The translations under genes were made by a program, and so were the position numbers. A model generated the notes under the pieces. The model saw only the letters and a program-made list of their open reading frames with translations, was not told where the DNA came from and did not search any database. A stretch of 64,000 nucleotides of DNA from Mesorhizobium terrae. GTDB taxonomy: Bacteria > Pseudomonadota > Alphaproteobacteria > Rhizobiales > Rhizobiaceae. The stretch is from positions 5,501,501-5,565,500 of the forward strand of contig NZ_CP044218.1 of assembly GCF_008727715.1 (NCBI RefSeq), given 5' to 3'. Of the stretch, positions 8,838-16,888 are shown piece after piece (position 1 is the stretch's first letter; every line of letters starts with the position of its first letter).

Positions 8838-10951
8838 TCCCAGATTTCAGCAGCATGGCGTGGACGGCGCCGCGCATGCCATCCGCCACGGTCGACGGCA
8901 TCTGGGAAACGCCGGAAGGCATCGCGGTCAAGCGCCAGTACGGCCAGGCCGATCTGGAGGGCGTCGGCAATCTCGACACCTGGCCGGGTCTCGCGCCGTA
9001 TCTGCGCGGCCCCTACCCGACCATGTATGTCCAGCAGCCTTGGACGATCCGGCAATATGCCGGCTTCTCCACGGCAGAAGAATCCAACGCCTTCTACCGG
9101 CGCAACCTCGCCGGCGGCCAGAAGGGCCTGTCGATCGCCTTCGACCTTGCCACCCATCGCGGCTATGACAGCGACCATCCGCGCGTGGCCGGCGATGTCG
9201 GCATGGCGGGCGTGGCGATAGATTCCATTCTCGACATGCACCAGCTCTTCGACGGCATCCCGCTCGGCGAGATGACCGTCTCCATGACCATGAACGGCGC
9301 GGTGTTGCCGATCCTGGCGCTCTACATCGTCGCCGCCGAAGAACAGGGCGTGGCGCAGAAGGATCTCACTGGGACCATTCAGAACGACATTCTGAAAGAG
9401 TTCATGGTGCGCAACACCTATATCTATCCGCCGAAACCCTCGATGCGGATCGTGTCGGATATCTTTTCCTACACATCCAAGAACATGCCGAAGTTCAACT
9501 CGATCTCGATCTCCGGCTATCACATGCAGGAGGCAGGGGCGACGGCCGACCTGGAGCTCGCCTACACCATCGCCGACGGCATCGAATATGTGCGCGCCGG
9601 CGTCGCCACCGGCCTCGACATCGACAAGTTCGCGCCGCGGCTCTCCTTCTTCTGGGCGATCGGCATGAACTTTTTCATGGAGGTCGCGAAACTCCGCGCC
9701 GCGCGCCTGCTCTGGGCCGAACTCATCGAGAAGAATTTCGCGCCGAAGGATCCGCGCTCGCTGTCGCTGCGCACTCACAGCCAGACGTCCGGTTGGTCGC
9801 TGACGGCGCAGGACCCCTACAACAACATCGTGCGCACGATGATAGAGGCGATGGCCGCCACGCAAGGCCACACCCAGTCGCTACACACCAACTCGTTCGA
9901 CGAGGCGCTGGCACTGCCGACCGACCATTCGGCGCGCATTGCCCGCAACACGCAGATCGTCCTGCAGAAGGAAAGCGGCACCACCCGCATCATCGACCCC
10001 TGGGGCGGCTCGGCCTATGTCGAGCGGCTCACGCATGAACTGGCCGCGCGCGCCCGCGCCCATATCGAGGAAGTCGAGAAGCTCGGCGGCATGGCGGCCG
10101 CACTCGAAAAGGGCATTCCGAAGCTGCGCATCGAGGAAGCCGCCGCCCGCACACAGGCACGTATCGATTCAGGCGAGCAGGTGCTGGTCGGCGTCAACGC
10201 CTTCCAGCCCGAGCGCGACATCGAAGTCGATGTCCTGAAAATCGACAATGCCGAAGTTCGGGCCAGGCAATTGTCCAAGCTGCAGCGGCTCAAGGGCACG
10301 CGCGAAGTCGCCGCCGTCGAGAGCGCGCTGGATGCGCTGACGAAAGCCGCGCAGGGCGACGGCAATCTGCTGGAATTCGCCATCCGGGCGGCACGGGCCA
10401 AGGCTACCGTCGGCGAGATCTCGCTGGCGCTGGAAAAGGCGTTCGGCCGCCATGTCGCCTCGGTTCTGATGATCTCGGGTGTCTACCGCGCCGCGCTCGG
10501 CGACAATCCCGAAGTCGACCGGCTGCAGGACAAGATCGCTGTCTTCGAAAAGAAGAATGGGGCGAAGCCACGCATTCTCGTGGCCAAACTCGGCCAGGAC
10601 GGCCACGACCGCGGCCAGAAGGTGATCGGCACCGCCTTCGCCGATCTCGGCTTCGACGTGACGGTGGGCGCGATGTTCCAGACGCCAGACGAGATCGGCA
10701 AGCTGGCGGTGGAGAACGACGTCCACATCGTCGGCGTCTCCTCGCTCGCCGCTGGCCATCTGACGCTCATCCCGGAACTGAAGGCCGTACTGAAGAAGCT
10801 CGGCCGCGAGGACATGCTGATCGTCGCCGGCGGCGTCATTCCGCCACAAGATTTCGACGCCGTGTTGAAGGCGGGTGCGGCCGAGATCTTCCCGCCAGGC
10901 ACAGTGATCCCACAAGCGGCCGAACGGCTGGTGGACAGGCTGCTGGGATAA
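8834..10951 (+). CDS. mutB: methylmalonyl-CoA mutase large subunit
   Basis: Adenosylcobalamin-dependent methylmalonyl-CoA mutase. The 705-residue protein has the substrate-binding TIM barrel (residues about 10-540, with [18 protein letters not shown] and [16 protein letters not shown]) and a C-terminal cobalamin domain. In that domain GQDGHDRG (residues 587-594) supplies the lower-axial ligand His591, followed by the GVSSLAAGH block. The TTG at 8834 sits six bases after GGAGG and overlaps the mutA stop as TTGA. An ATG at 8855 would shorten it by seven residues. Upstream in-frame codons inside mutA are shadow sequence. Confidence 0.95.
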   Translation: MIPDFSSMAWTAPRMPSATVDGIWETPEGIAVKRQYGQADLEGVGNLDTWPGLAPYLRGPYPTMYVQQPWTIRQYAGFSTAEESNAFYRRNLAGGQKGLSIAFDLATHRGYDSDHPRVAGDVGMAGVAIDSILDMHQLFDGIPLGEMTVSMTMNGAVLPILALYIVAAEEQGVAQKDLTGTIQNDILKEFMVRNTYIYPPKPSMRIVSDIFSYTSKNMPKFNSISISGYHMQEAGATADLELAYTIADGIEYVRAGVATGLDIDKFAPRLSFFWAIGMNFFMEVAKLRAARLLWAELIEKNFAPKDPRSLSLRTHSQTSGWSLTAQDPYNNIVRTMIEAMAATQGHTQSLHTNSFDEALALPTDHSARIARNTQIVLQKESGTTRIIDPWGGSAYVERLTHELAARARAHIEEVEKLGGMAAALEKGIPKLRIEEAAARTQARIDSGEQVLVGVNAFQPERDIEVDVLKIDNAEVRARQLSKLQRLKGTREVAAVESALDALTKAAQGDGNLLEFAIRAARAKATVGEISLALEKAFGRHVASVLMISGVYRAALGDNPEVDRLQDKIAVFEKKNGAKPRILVAKLGQDGHDRGQKVIGTAFADLGFDVTVGAMFQTPDEIGKLAVENDVHIVGVSSLAAGHLTLIPELKAVLKKLGREDMLIVAGGVIPPQDFDAVLKAGAAEIFPPGTVIPQAAERLVDRLLG

Positions 10952-11044
10952 AGTCGGAATTGGTACCGCTGCTGACGCTCGACCGGCTGCTGCGCGAAAC
11001 CGACGCAAACGTTGCCGGCGTAGGCGGCAAGGAACAGACAGCCC

Positions 11045-11512
11045 CTACCCCAGCCCCACCACTTCCCATTCGCGGCCGTTGACCGCGATCGTATCGCCAA
11101 CGGCCTTGCCGAACAAAGCCCGCGCCACCGGCGAGACATGCGAGATCGAACCCTTGGCGGGGTCGGCTTCGTCCTCGCCGACAATGTGCCAGGAAACCGC
11201 TGCGCCGTCCTCGCCTTCCAGCGAAACCGTCATGCCGAAGCGCACCACGCCGCTGTTCGGCTCGGGCACGGAAAGCTCCGCGTTTTCGCGGCGCGCGTTC
11301 CAATAACGCAGGTCGCGCGAGACCAGCGCGATGCGTTCACGGTCGCTTGCCGTCTCGGCATTGGCCAGTGCTGCCCGCAAGCCTGCCAGTTCGGCATCGA
11401 TCATCGCCAACCCTTTGGGCGTGACCAGATTGCGGTGTTGGCTGACAGGCCGCTCGCCAATACCGGCGATGGCGTTCTCGCTGTCTTCTTCACGGGTGAA
11501 AGCTCTGCTCAT
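11045..11512 (-). CDS. GreA/GreB-family transcription elongation factor
   Basis: Binds the RNA polymerase secondary channel and promotes cleavage of backtracked transcripts in characterised relatives. The 155-residue protein has a predicted helical hairpin (residues about 30-78, LVTPKGLAMIDAELAGLRAAL onward) and a C-terminal FKBP-like domain (about 85-155, ending NGREWEVVGLG). Length matches GreA/GreB. The usual GDLSENAEYHAAK tip is replaced by RDLRYWNARRENAEL, so the acidic cleavage residues are not obviously conserved. It could therefore be a Gre-like factor with altered activity. It stands alone and has no strong Shine-Dalgarno sequence. Confidence 0.75.
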   Translation of the reverse strand: MSRAFTREEDSENAIAGIGERPVSQHRNLVTPKGLAMIDAELAGLRAALANAETASDRERIALVSRDLRYWNARRENAELSVPEPNSGVVRFGMTVSLEGEDGAAVSWHIVGEDEADPAKGSISHVSPVARALFGKAVGDTIAVNGREWEVVGLG

Positions 11513-11610
11513 GAAGGAAACTTAAGGCCGGAGAGTTGGCTTAACAAGCACCGGTCGAAGCTCGGATGTCCTGAGTTTCAAAACATGGCGAACTGGAACA
11601 TCCACGCACC

Positions 11611-11889
11611 CTAGTCAGCCAACCCACGGCATGGCACGGTCGCCCAGCCTCATTGAAGACGGGAACCGAGCCGATGTTGGATAGACGCCGCCTTCTGGGC
11701 TTTGCCGCCGGCGCTGCCGTGCTCAGCCTGATGCCGGGCAAGGCAGCCGCGGCCAAGGCTTCGGGCGCGAAGGCTTTGTCCAGAACCGGCGGGATCGATC
11801 CGGCCGATTTCGATGTGCGGCCCGGCGCCACGGATGACCAGAGCAAGGCGTTCACCAAAATGCTCAAGGCGGCGAGCGATGCCAACCAG
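11611..11889 (+). repeat. direct repeat copy 1, 5' end of the TAT beta-helix gene
   Basis: This stretch aligns gap-free with 12667-12945 at a constant offset of 1,056 bases. Similarity is weak before 11624, then very strong to 11889, where it stops abruptly after GCCAACCAG. It includes the ribosome region, ATG and about 72 codons of a TAT-secreted protein. See the pseudogene entry and the finding. Confidence 0.85.
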
Positions 11890-12282
11890 AGAGTTCGAGA
11901 AACGATGCAGAACGCAGAAATCTGGAAACCGGCTTCGCTTAAATCGAGCGAAAGCCGTCATAAGCACCTCGTTGCGAGCTTCAATTATGACTGCGCTCGA
12001 TGGCACAGCGCTCAATCCACTCGGCCGGCAATACATTCACCGCAGCGTTCGGAGGTAGCTCGTAAAAATCCATCTCACGATAGCTCCACGCATATGGCTT
12101 GCAGTGTTTCAAAGCGGCAGCGTGGAGAAAGAACTGAAATTCGTTTGGTGCCTCCTGCAACGAGCGGAAGAATGGTTTTTCAACATAGCTATCCGGTGCG
12201 AATTCCAAAACTTTCACTCGCCTCAAACGCTCTGCGTAGGCACCGACCAGACCAACGGAAAGGACCATCGTCAGTCCAATAA
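11674..12282 (+). pseudogene. truncated duplicate of the TAT beta-helix protein gene
   Basis: Codons 1-72 (MLDRRRLLGFAAGAAVLSL through KAASDAN) are nearly identical to the start of the intact gene at 12730. They include the twin-arginine signal and the GGIDPADFDVRPGATDDQSKAF segment. From position 11890 the frame runs into unrelated A+T-richer DNA and ends at 12282 without any beta-helix repeats. That tail is antisense to the membrane-protein ORF at 11981-12502. It most likely encodes only a signal peptide plus a fragment and is best treated as a decayed partial copy. Confidence 0.7.
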
Positions 12283-12502
12283 AAAGAGGTGTGCGGCTGA
12301 GAGCAAACCATGCTGGAACCCACGAGGCGACATACGCAGCGCATGCCATGCTCAAAACGACAATCCACCGCCAGAACGGCGCGCCAAGATCATTCGAATA
12401 AAACATAAGATATCCGATGGGAGGCAAGATACTATGGAAAAGAAGAAGTGAAGTGAATATACAAACGATAGCAGAGCTTCCAAAGCATATAAAATTTCTC
12501 AC
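11981..12502 (-). CDS. hypothetical small membrane protein in AT-rich insert
   Basis: I do not recognise the family. The 173-residue product has three or four hydrophobic segments (residues about 4-33, 42-66, 70-90) followed by a soluble C-terminal part rich in aromatic and charged residues. It starts with GTG at 12502 behind AGGGA on the minus strand. Base composition is much less G+C-rich than its neighbours (roughly 40-50 percent in the lines counted by eye), and it lies entirely inside DNA bounded by a direct repeat. That points to recent acquisition. Antisense frames over it are poorer candidates. Confidence 0.5.
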   Translation of the reverse strand: MRNFICFGSSAIVCIFTSLLLFHSILPPIGYLMFYSNDLGAPFWRWIVVLSMACAAYVASWVPAWFALSRTPLFIGLTMVLSVGLVGAYAERLRRVKVLEFAPDSYVEKPFFRSLQEAPNEFQFFLHAAALKHCKPYAWSYREMDFYELPPNAAVNVLPAEWIERCAIERSHN

Positions 12503-12666
12503 AATGGTTCCCTACCCCGTTCTCAAGATAGGTTCGTATCACATAAATTTCTGGGTCGCCACGCACCAACGCGAATGCCTGTTTCCGCAAACCGGGACTT
12601 GTTCACAACACATGTAACCGGATTCTGAGTTTTGCTCTCGCTGCGTTTGCAGGCTCACTACTTGCA

Positions 12667-12945
12667 CTAGCCATCACTGCCACGCCATGGCACGGTCGCC
12701 CAGCCTCATTGAAGACGGGAACCGAGCCGATGTTGGATAGACGCAGCCTTCTGGGCTTTGCCGCCGGCGCTGCCATGTTCAGCCTGGTGCCTGGCAAGGC
12801 AGCCGCGGCCAAGGCTTCGGGCGCGAAGTCTTCGTCCAGAACCGGCGGGATCGATCCGGGCGATTTTGGAGTCAGGCCCAGCGCCACGGACGACCAGAGC
12901 AAGGCGTTCGGCAAAATGCTCAAGGCGGCGAGCGACGCCAACCAG
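12667..12945 (+). repeat. direct repeat copy 2, 5' end of the intact beta-helix gene
   Basis: Second copy of the repeat at 11611-11889, with the strongly similar core from 12680. It covers the translation start and the TAT signal of the intact gene. Scattered substitutions between copies show the duplication is not brand new. Confidence 0.85.
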
Positions 12946-14106
12946 CCTATAGTTCTGCCACCGGGCACCTATATCGTGTCCGGCCTCATCCTGCCGCCGC
13001 GCGTGCGGCTGGCCGGCACTGCCGGCGCCACCCGGCTGATCCATGGCGGCGGCGGGCCGTTTCTATCAGGCGAAAACGCCGACCATGTCGAATTCTCCGG
13101 CCTCGTCTTCGACGGCGCCAACCAATATCTCGGCGAAAGCGTTTCGGGCCTTCTCGACCTGCGTTCAGTGAAGACACTGTCGATCGACAACTGCCAGGTG
13201 AACGGCGCCTCGAAAAACGGCATTGCGCTGCAGCGCGCGGCCGGGCGCATCGAGCGCTGTTTCATTTCGGGCGCCGCGGACGCCGGCATCTGGTCGGTCG
13301 ACGGAGCCGGCCTTTCAATCAGCGGCAACAGCGTGATCGATTGCGCCAATGGCGGCATCCTTGTCCATCGCCGGCAGACGGCCGAGGACGGCACGATGGT
13401 CACCGCGAACCGCATTTCTCGCATCGCGGCGCGCAATGGCGGCACCGGCCAGAACGGCAACGGCATCAATGTCTTTCGCGCAGGCGGCGTGCTGGTCTCC
13501 GGCAATGTCGTTGCCGACTGCGCTTTCTCGGCGATCCGCGCGAATTCCGGCTCGAACGTGCAGATCACCGGCAATTCCTGCCTGCGCTCCGGCGAAACGG
13601 CACTCTATTCCGAATTCACCTTCGAGGGCGCGGTGATCGCCAACAATGTTGTCGACGGCGCCGCCAACGGCATTTCCATCGTCAATTTCAACGAGGGCGG
13701 GCGCATGGCGACCTGCAGCGGCAACATCGTGCGCAACCTGTCGACCACTGGTCCGTATCCACCGGAAGTCGGCGGTTTCGGCATCGGCATCGGCGTGGAG
13801 GCCGACACGACCGTTTCCGGCAACATCGTGGAAAACGCGCCGCTCTACGGCATGCAGCTTGGCTGGGGGCCTTATCTGCGCAACGTCGTGGCCACCGGCA
13901 ACGTCATCCGCAACGCCGGCACCGGCATCGCCGTCAGCGTCGTGGAAGGCGCCGGCAGCGCCATCATTGCCGACAACATCATCGACGGCGTGACCAACGG
14001 CGCCATCATTGGCCACCGCTGGGCAAAGCCCGCCACCGGCGATCTCGCCCAGAGCGGCACCAGCGGCTATCCGCACCTCGTCATCGAGCGCAACAGGGCA
14101 AGCTGA
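12730..14106 (+). CDS. TAT-translocated parallel beta-helix repeat protein (TIGR03808-like)
   Basis: A 458-residue secreted protein of unknown biochemical role. It has a twin-arginine signal (MLDRRSLLGFAAGAAMFSLV...AAA), then the PPGTYIVSGLILPPRVRLAGTAG pattern typical of pectate-lyase-like folds. Many beta-helix turns follow, with recurring short motifs such as ISGNSVIDC, VSGNVVADC, ITGNSCLRS, VSGNIVENA and ATGNVIRNA. Such folds usually bind or act on polysaccharide, but no catalytic residues can be named. The ATG at 12730 is used because the longer frame starts at a TTG (12709). Its 5' end is duplicated upstream at 11674. Confidence 0.8.
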   Translation: MLDRRSLLGFAAGAAMFSLVPGKAAAAKASGAKSSSRTGGIDPGDFGVRPSATDDQSKAFGKMLKAASDANQPIVLPPGTYIVSGLILPPRVRLAGTAGATRLIHGGGGPFLSGENADHVEFSGLVFDGANQYLGESVSGLLDLRSVKTLSIDNCQVNGASKNGIALQRAAGRIERCFISGAADAGIWSVDGAGLSISGNSVIDCANGGILVHRRQTAEDGTMVTANRISRIAARNGGTGQNGNGINVFRAGGVLVSGNVVADCAFSAIRANSGSNVQITGNSCLRSGETALYSEFTFEGAVIANNVVDGAANGISIVNFNEGGRMATCSGNIVRNLSTTGPYPPEVGGFGIGIGVEADTTVSGNIVENAPLYGMQLGWGPYLRNVVATGNVIRNAGTGIAVSVVEGAGSAIIADNIIDGVTNGAIIGHRWAKPATGDLAQSGTSGYPHLVIERNRAS

Positions 14107-14121
14107 GTTGCCGACGGCCGT

Positions 14122-15126
14122 TCAGGCCAGCGCCGCCGTCGGCCGCATGCCGCCGACAACCGCGCCGATGCGGCTTTCGATGGCGGGATTGGCCTGTTCG
14201 GTGAGTTTGGCGGAGACTTCACGGTCGCCGCTCAACAGCTTCGCCAGAACCGCCGCCACCATCACCTCGGCGGCGCGGGCGGCACCGTCATCGCATTTCA
14301 GCGCTATGCCGAAGCCGAGTTCAGGCAGCGCCGCGCAATAGACGCCCTCGGCGCCGACCTTGACGAAGGTGCGGCCGGGGGCGGCCTGCATCAGCGCGAC
14401 GTCGGCACGGCCGCTGCCGGCCACCAGGAAGGGCTCGGCCATGCAGGCGCCGAGCAGCCGGCGCGCCGCCCTGGCGCGTTCCGTGCCCAGCCCGTTGCCG
14501 GTGGCCATCCTGGCGAAGCCCAGCGCGAAGGAGCGCAGCGGCACAGCATAGGTCGGGATCGAACAGCCGTCGGTCGCCTGGTGGGCGGTATCGTGCGTCG
14601 CCCCGGTCACCGCCTGCATGGCATCGCGCACCATCTCCTGCAGCGCATGGCCGGCCGCGACGTAACCGCGATGGTCGACGCCGGCGTGGCAGCACACGCA
14701 CAGAAAGCCGGAATGCTTGCCCGAACAATTATTGTGCAAGGCGTTGGGCACCCCGCCCTGGCGCGCCAGCGCGACGGTCGCATCATGGCTCGACGGCCAG
14801 TGCGTGCCGCATTCCAGCGCGTTGACGTCGAGGCCGGCTTTGGCCAGCATAGCAACCGCCAATTCCACATGCTCCGGCTCGCCCGAATGCGAGGCGCAGG
14901 CCAGCGCCAATTCGCGATTACCGAAGCCATAGGCGTCGGCCGCGCCGCTCTCGACCAGCGGCAGCGCCTGGATTGCCTTCACCGCCGAGCGCGGAAAGAC
15001 GGGATGGGCGGTGTTGCCGATCTCCAGCACCGTGCGGCCATCGCCGTCCAACACCGCAACCGCACCGCGATGGGCGCTTTCGACGACAGCGCCGCGCAAC
15101 ACTTCGACCAGAACCGGATTGGCCAT
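14122..15126 (-). CDS. L-asparaginase II (Rhizobium etli type)
   Basis: Hydrolyses asparagine to aspartate and ammonia. The 334-residue protein belongs to the asparaginase_II family typified by the R. etli enzymes, unrelated to E. coli AnsB. Conserved blocks are PRSAVKAIQALPL (Ser-x-x-Lys pair), ASHSGEPEH, HNNCSGKHSGFL and TDGCSIPTYAVPL. The two Cys and the Lys of these last blocks bind a metal in the R. etli structure. The ATG at 15126 follows GAGGG by four bases and was preferred to an in-frame TTG at 15141. It is divergent from an NCS1 permease, which may import a related nitrogen source. Confidence 0.88.
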   Translation of the reverse strand: MANPVLVEVLRGAVVESAHRGAVAVLDGDGRTVLEIGNTAHPVFPRSAVKAIQALPLVESGAADAYGFGNRELALACASHSGEPEHVELAVAMLAKAGLDVNALECGTHWPSSHDATVALARQGGVPNALHNNCSGKHSGFLCVCCHAGVDHRGYVAAGHALQEMVRDAMQAVTGATHDTAHQATDGCSIPTYAVPLRSFALGFARMATGNGLGTERARAARRLLGACMAEPFLVAGSGRADVALMQAAPGRTFVKVGAEGVYCAALPELGFGIALKCDDGAARAAEVMVAAVLAKLLSGDREVSAKLTEQANPAIESRIGAVVGGMRPTAALA

Positions 15127-15221
15127 GAATCCCTCGAACAAGCTGTACTTTCGGCAAGGGGTAGCGGCTCAGTGGTCCGCTCGCAACCAGGATCGATGGG
15201 CACAGCCTAAAACCGCGGCTC

Positions 15222-15263
15222 TTGACTCTCGGCATCGCGCAATGCAATTTTATGTATATACAT
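15222..15263 (+). promoter_or_regulatory. putative promoter and GntR-type operator before the NCS1 permease
   Basis: A TTGACT box (15222-15227) precedes an A+T-rich stretch suitable as a -10 region around 15245-15253. Overlapping it is a perfect 12-base palindrome ATGTATATACAT at 15252-15263. TGTATATACA is the core recognised by several GntR/HutC-type regulators, so repression by such a protein is likely. No GntR gene is in this window. Confidence 0.5.
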
Positions 15264-15309
15264 ATTCTACCCCAGGTGGATAGGCCCACCGGGTCTCGGG
15301 AGGAACATC

Positions 15310-16722
15310 ATGGCAGCGGCATCAACGGGCGTGGCCGAACGGCGCACGATCGACCGGATTCCGGAGAGCGAGCGACACGGCTCTCCCATCAACCAGTTCA
15401 CCTTGTGGTTCGGCGCGAACCTGCAGATCACGGCCGTCGTCGACGGCGCGCTCTCCATCGTGTTCGGCGCCGAGGCGCTGACCGCAATCATCGGCCTTGC
15501 CATCGGCAATCTGCTTGGTGGCGCGGTGATGGCGCTGCATTCTGCGCAGGGCCCTCGCCTCGGCCTGCCGCAGATGATCTCCAGCCGGGCGCAGTTCGGC
15601 GTGAAGGGCGCTGCCCTGCCGCTCATCCTCACCGTTCTGATGTATCTCGGCTTCGCCGCCACCGGCACCGTTTTGTCCGGCCAGGCAATCAATTTGATGT
15701 TCGGCGTCCAGACGCCCGCCTTCGGCATGCTGGCCTTCGGCCTCATCACGGTCATCGTCGCGGTGGTGGGTTACAATCTCATCCACGTCATCGGACGCAT
15801 CGCCACTGTGGTCGGCATTCTTGGCTTCGGCTACCTCTCGGTGCAGCTTTTATCGCACTACAATGTAGCAGAGGCGTTCGGCCAGAAACCCTTCACTGTC
15901 GCCACCTTCCTGCTCACCATTGCGCTGGCCGCCGGCTGGCAGATGACCTTTGCACCCTATGTGGCCGACTATTCGCGCTATCTGCCGACGAAGACGCCGG
16001 CCCCTACGACCTTCTGGTCGACCCTGCTCGGCTCGGCCATCGGCGCGCAAATCGCCATGAGCTTCGGTGTGATCGTGGCGGCACTTGGCGGCAAGTTCCT
16101 GCAGAACCAGGTCGGTTTCATGGGCGAACTGGCCGGCGCCGGATTGGCCGCATTGCTCACCTACATCGTCATCGTCACCAACAAGCTGACGGTGAATTGC
16201 CTGAACGCCTATGGCGGCTCGATGACGATGCTGACCACAGTCAGCGCCTTCACCGGCCAACAGCGCGTCTCGCAGGCGGTGCGCATCGCCTACATCGTCG
16301 CCTTCGTGGCGGCCTCGGTGGCAATCGCCATCTTCGCCAGCGCCAACTTCCTGTCGGCGTTCAAGAACTTCGTGCTTCTCCTGCTCGCCGTCTTCGTGCC
16401 GTGGAGCGCGATCAACCTCGTCGACTACTATCTGGTGTCGAAGGAAAAGGTCGATATTCCGGCGCTTTACGATCCAGCCGGCCGCTACGGCGCCTATAAC
16501 TGGACGGCGCTGGGCTGCTATCTCTTCGGCGTGGTGGTGCAGATCCCGTTCCTGAACCAGGCGCTTTATGAAGGCCCGATCGCGGTGTTGCTGGGCGATG
16601 CCGACATTTCCTGGATCGTCGCCCTGGTGGCAACGTCGCTGCTCTACTACTTCCTGGCGCGCGGCAACGCCAATGTGCCCAAAGCCATGATCCTGCCCGA
16701 GGATGCGCCTGCCCGCGCATGA
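15310..16722 (+). CDS. NCS1-family cytosine/purine (or allantoin/hydantoin) permease
   Basis: Inner-membrane, cation-coupled importer for nucleobases or related nitrogen compounds. The 470-residue protein has about twelve hydrophobic segments. Family stretches include INQFTLWFGANLQITAVVDG near the N-terminus, GPRLGLPQMISSRAQFG, ADYSRYLP and an INLVDYYLV block near the end. Length is normal for NCS1. The ATG at 15310 follows GGGAGGA by six bases. It is probably monocistronic: a long inverted repeat follows, then a convergent gene. Exact substrate cannot be read from sequence; the closest-looking group transports cytosine or purines. Confidence 0.85.
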   Translation: MAAASTGVAERRTIDRIPESERHGSPINQFTLWFGANLQITAVVDGALSIVFGAEALTAIIGLAIGNLLGGAVMALHSAQGPRLGLPQMISSRAQFGVKGAALPLILTVLMYLGFAATGTVLSGQAINLMFGVQTPAFGMLAFGLITVIVAVVGYNLIHVIGRIATVVGILGFGYLSVQLLSHYNVAEAFGQKPFTVATFLLTIALAAGWQMTFAPYVADYSRYLPTKTPAPTTFWSTLLGSAIGAQIAMSFGVIVAALGGKFLQNQVGFMGELAGAGLAALLTYIVIVTNKLTVNCLNAYGGSMTMLTTVSAFTGQQRVSQAVRIAYIVAFVAASVAIAIFASANFLSAFKNFVLLLLAVFVPWSAINLVDYYLVSKEKVDIPALYDPAGRYGAYNWTALGCYLFGVVVQIPFLNQALYEGPIAVLLGDADISWIVALVATSLLYYFLARGNANVPKAMILPEDAPARA

Positions 16723-16743
16723 GCTAGGAGAGAGCCTGGGTGG

Positions 16744-16888
16744 AGGATGTATTGAGATTCAAGCCAGGGCGAGCCGAAAATGGTGGCTTTCGAGAACCGG
16801 AACGGAGCGTACATTCAAGTACGTGAGTACCGGAAGCGCAGAAAGCCGCCATTTGCAGGCCGGCCTCGCTTGAATATCAGAACATCCT
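16744..16888. repeat. 145-base imperfect inverted repeat between convergent genes
   Basis: The arms begin AGGATGT (16744) and end ACATCCT (16888), and share TTCAAGC/GCTTGAA (16758-16764/16868-16874) and the block ATGG-GGCTTTC with its complement. The centre is a smaller hairpin, GTAC around ATTCAA. Arms of nearly 50 bases match at roughly four of five positions by eye. It fills the whole gap between the permease and thiolase stops, so it probably ends transcription in both directions, and it may be a copy of a dispersed intergenic element. Confidence 0.75.

Noticed and set aside
11890..12680. Insertion sequence in the AT-rich insert
   Set aside because: No transposase ORF, no terminal inverted repeats and no short target duplication; the flanking repeat is hundreds of bases long and comes from the neighbouring gene.
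12626..12684. Hydrophobic peptide read in-frame upstream of the beta-helix gene (FALAAFAGSLLALAITATP)
   Set aside because: It has no normal start codon and is not present in the other repeat copy, so it is probably chance or a remnant.
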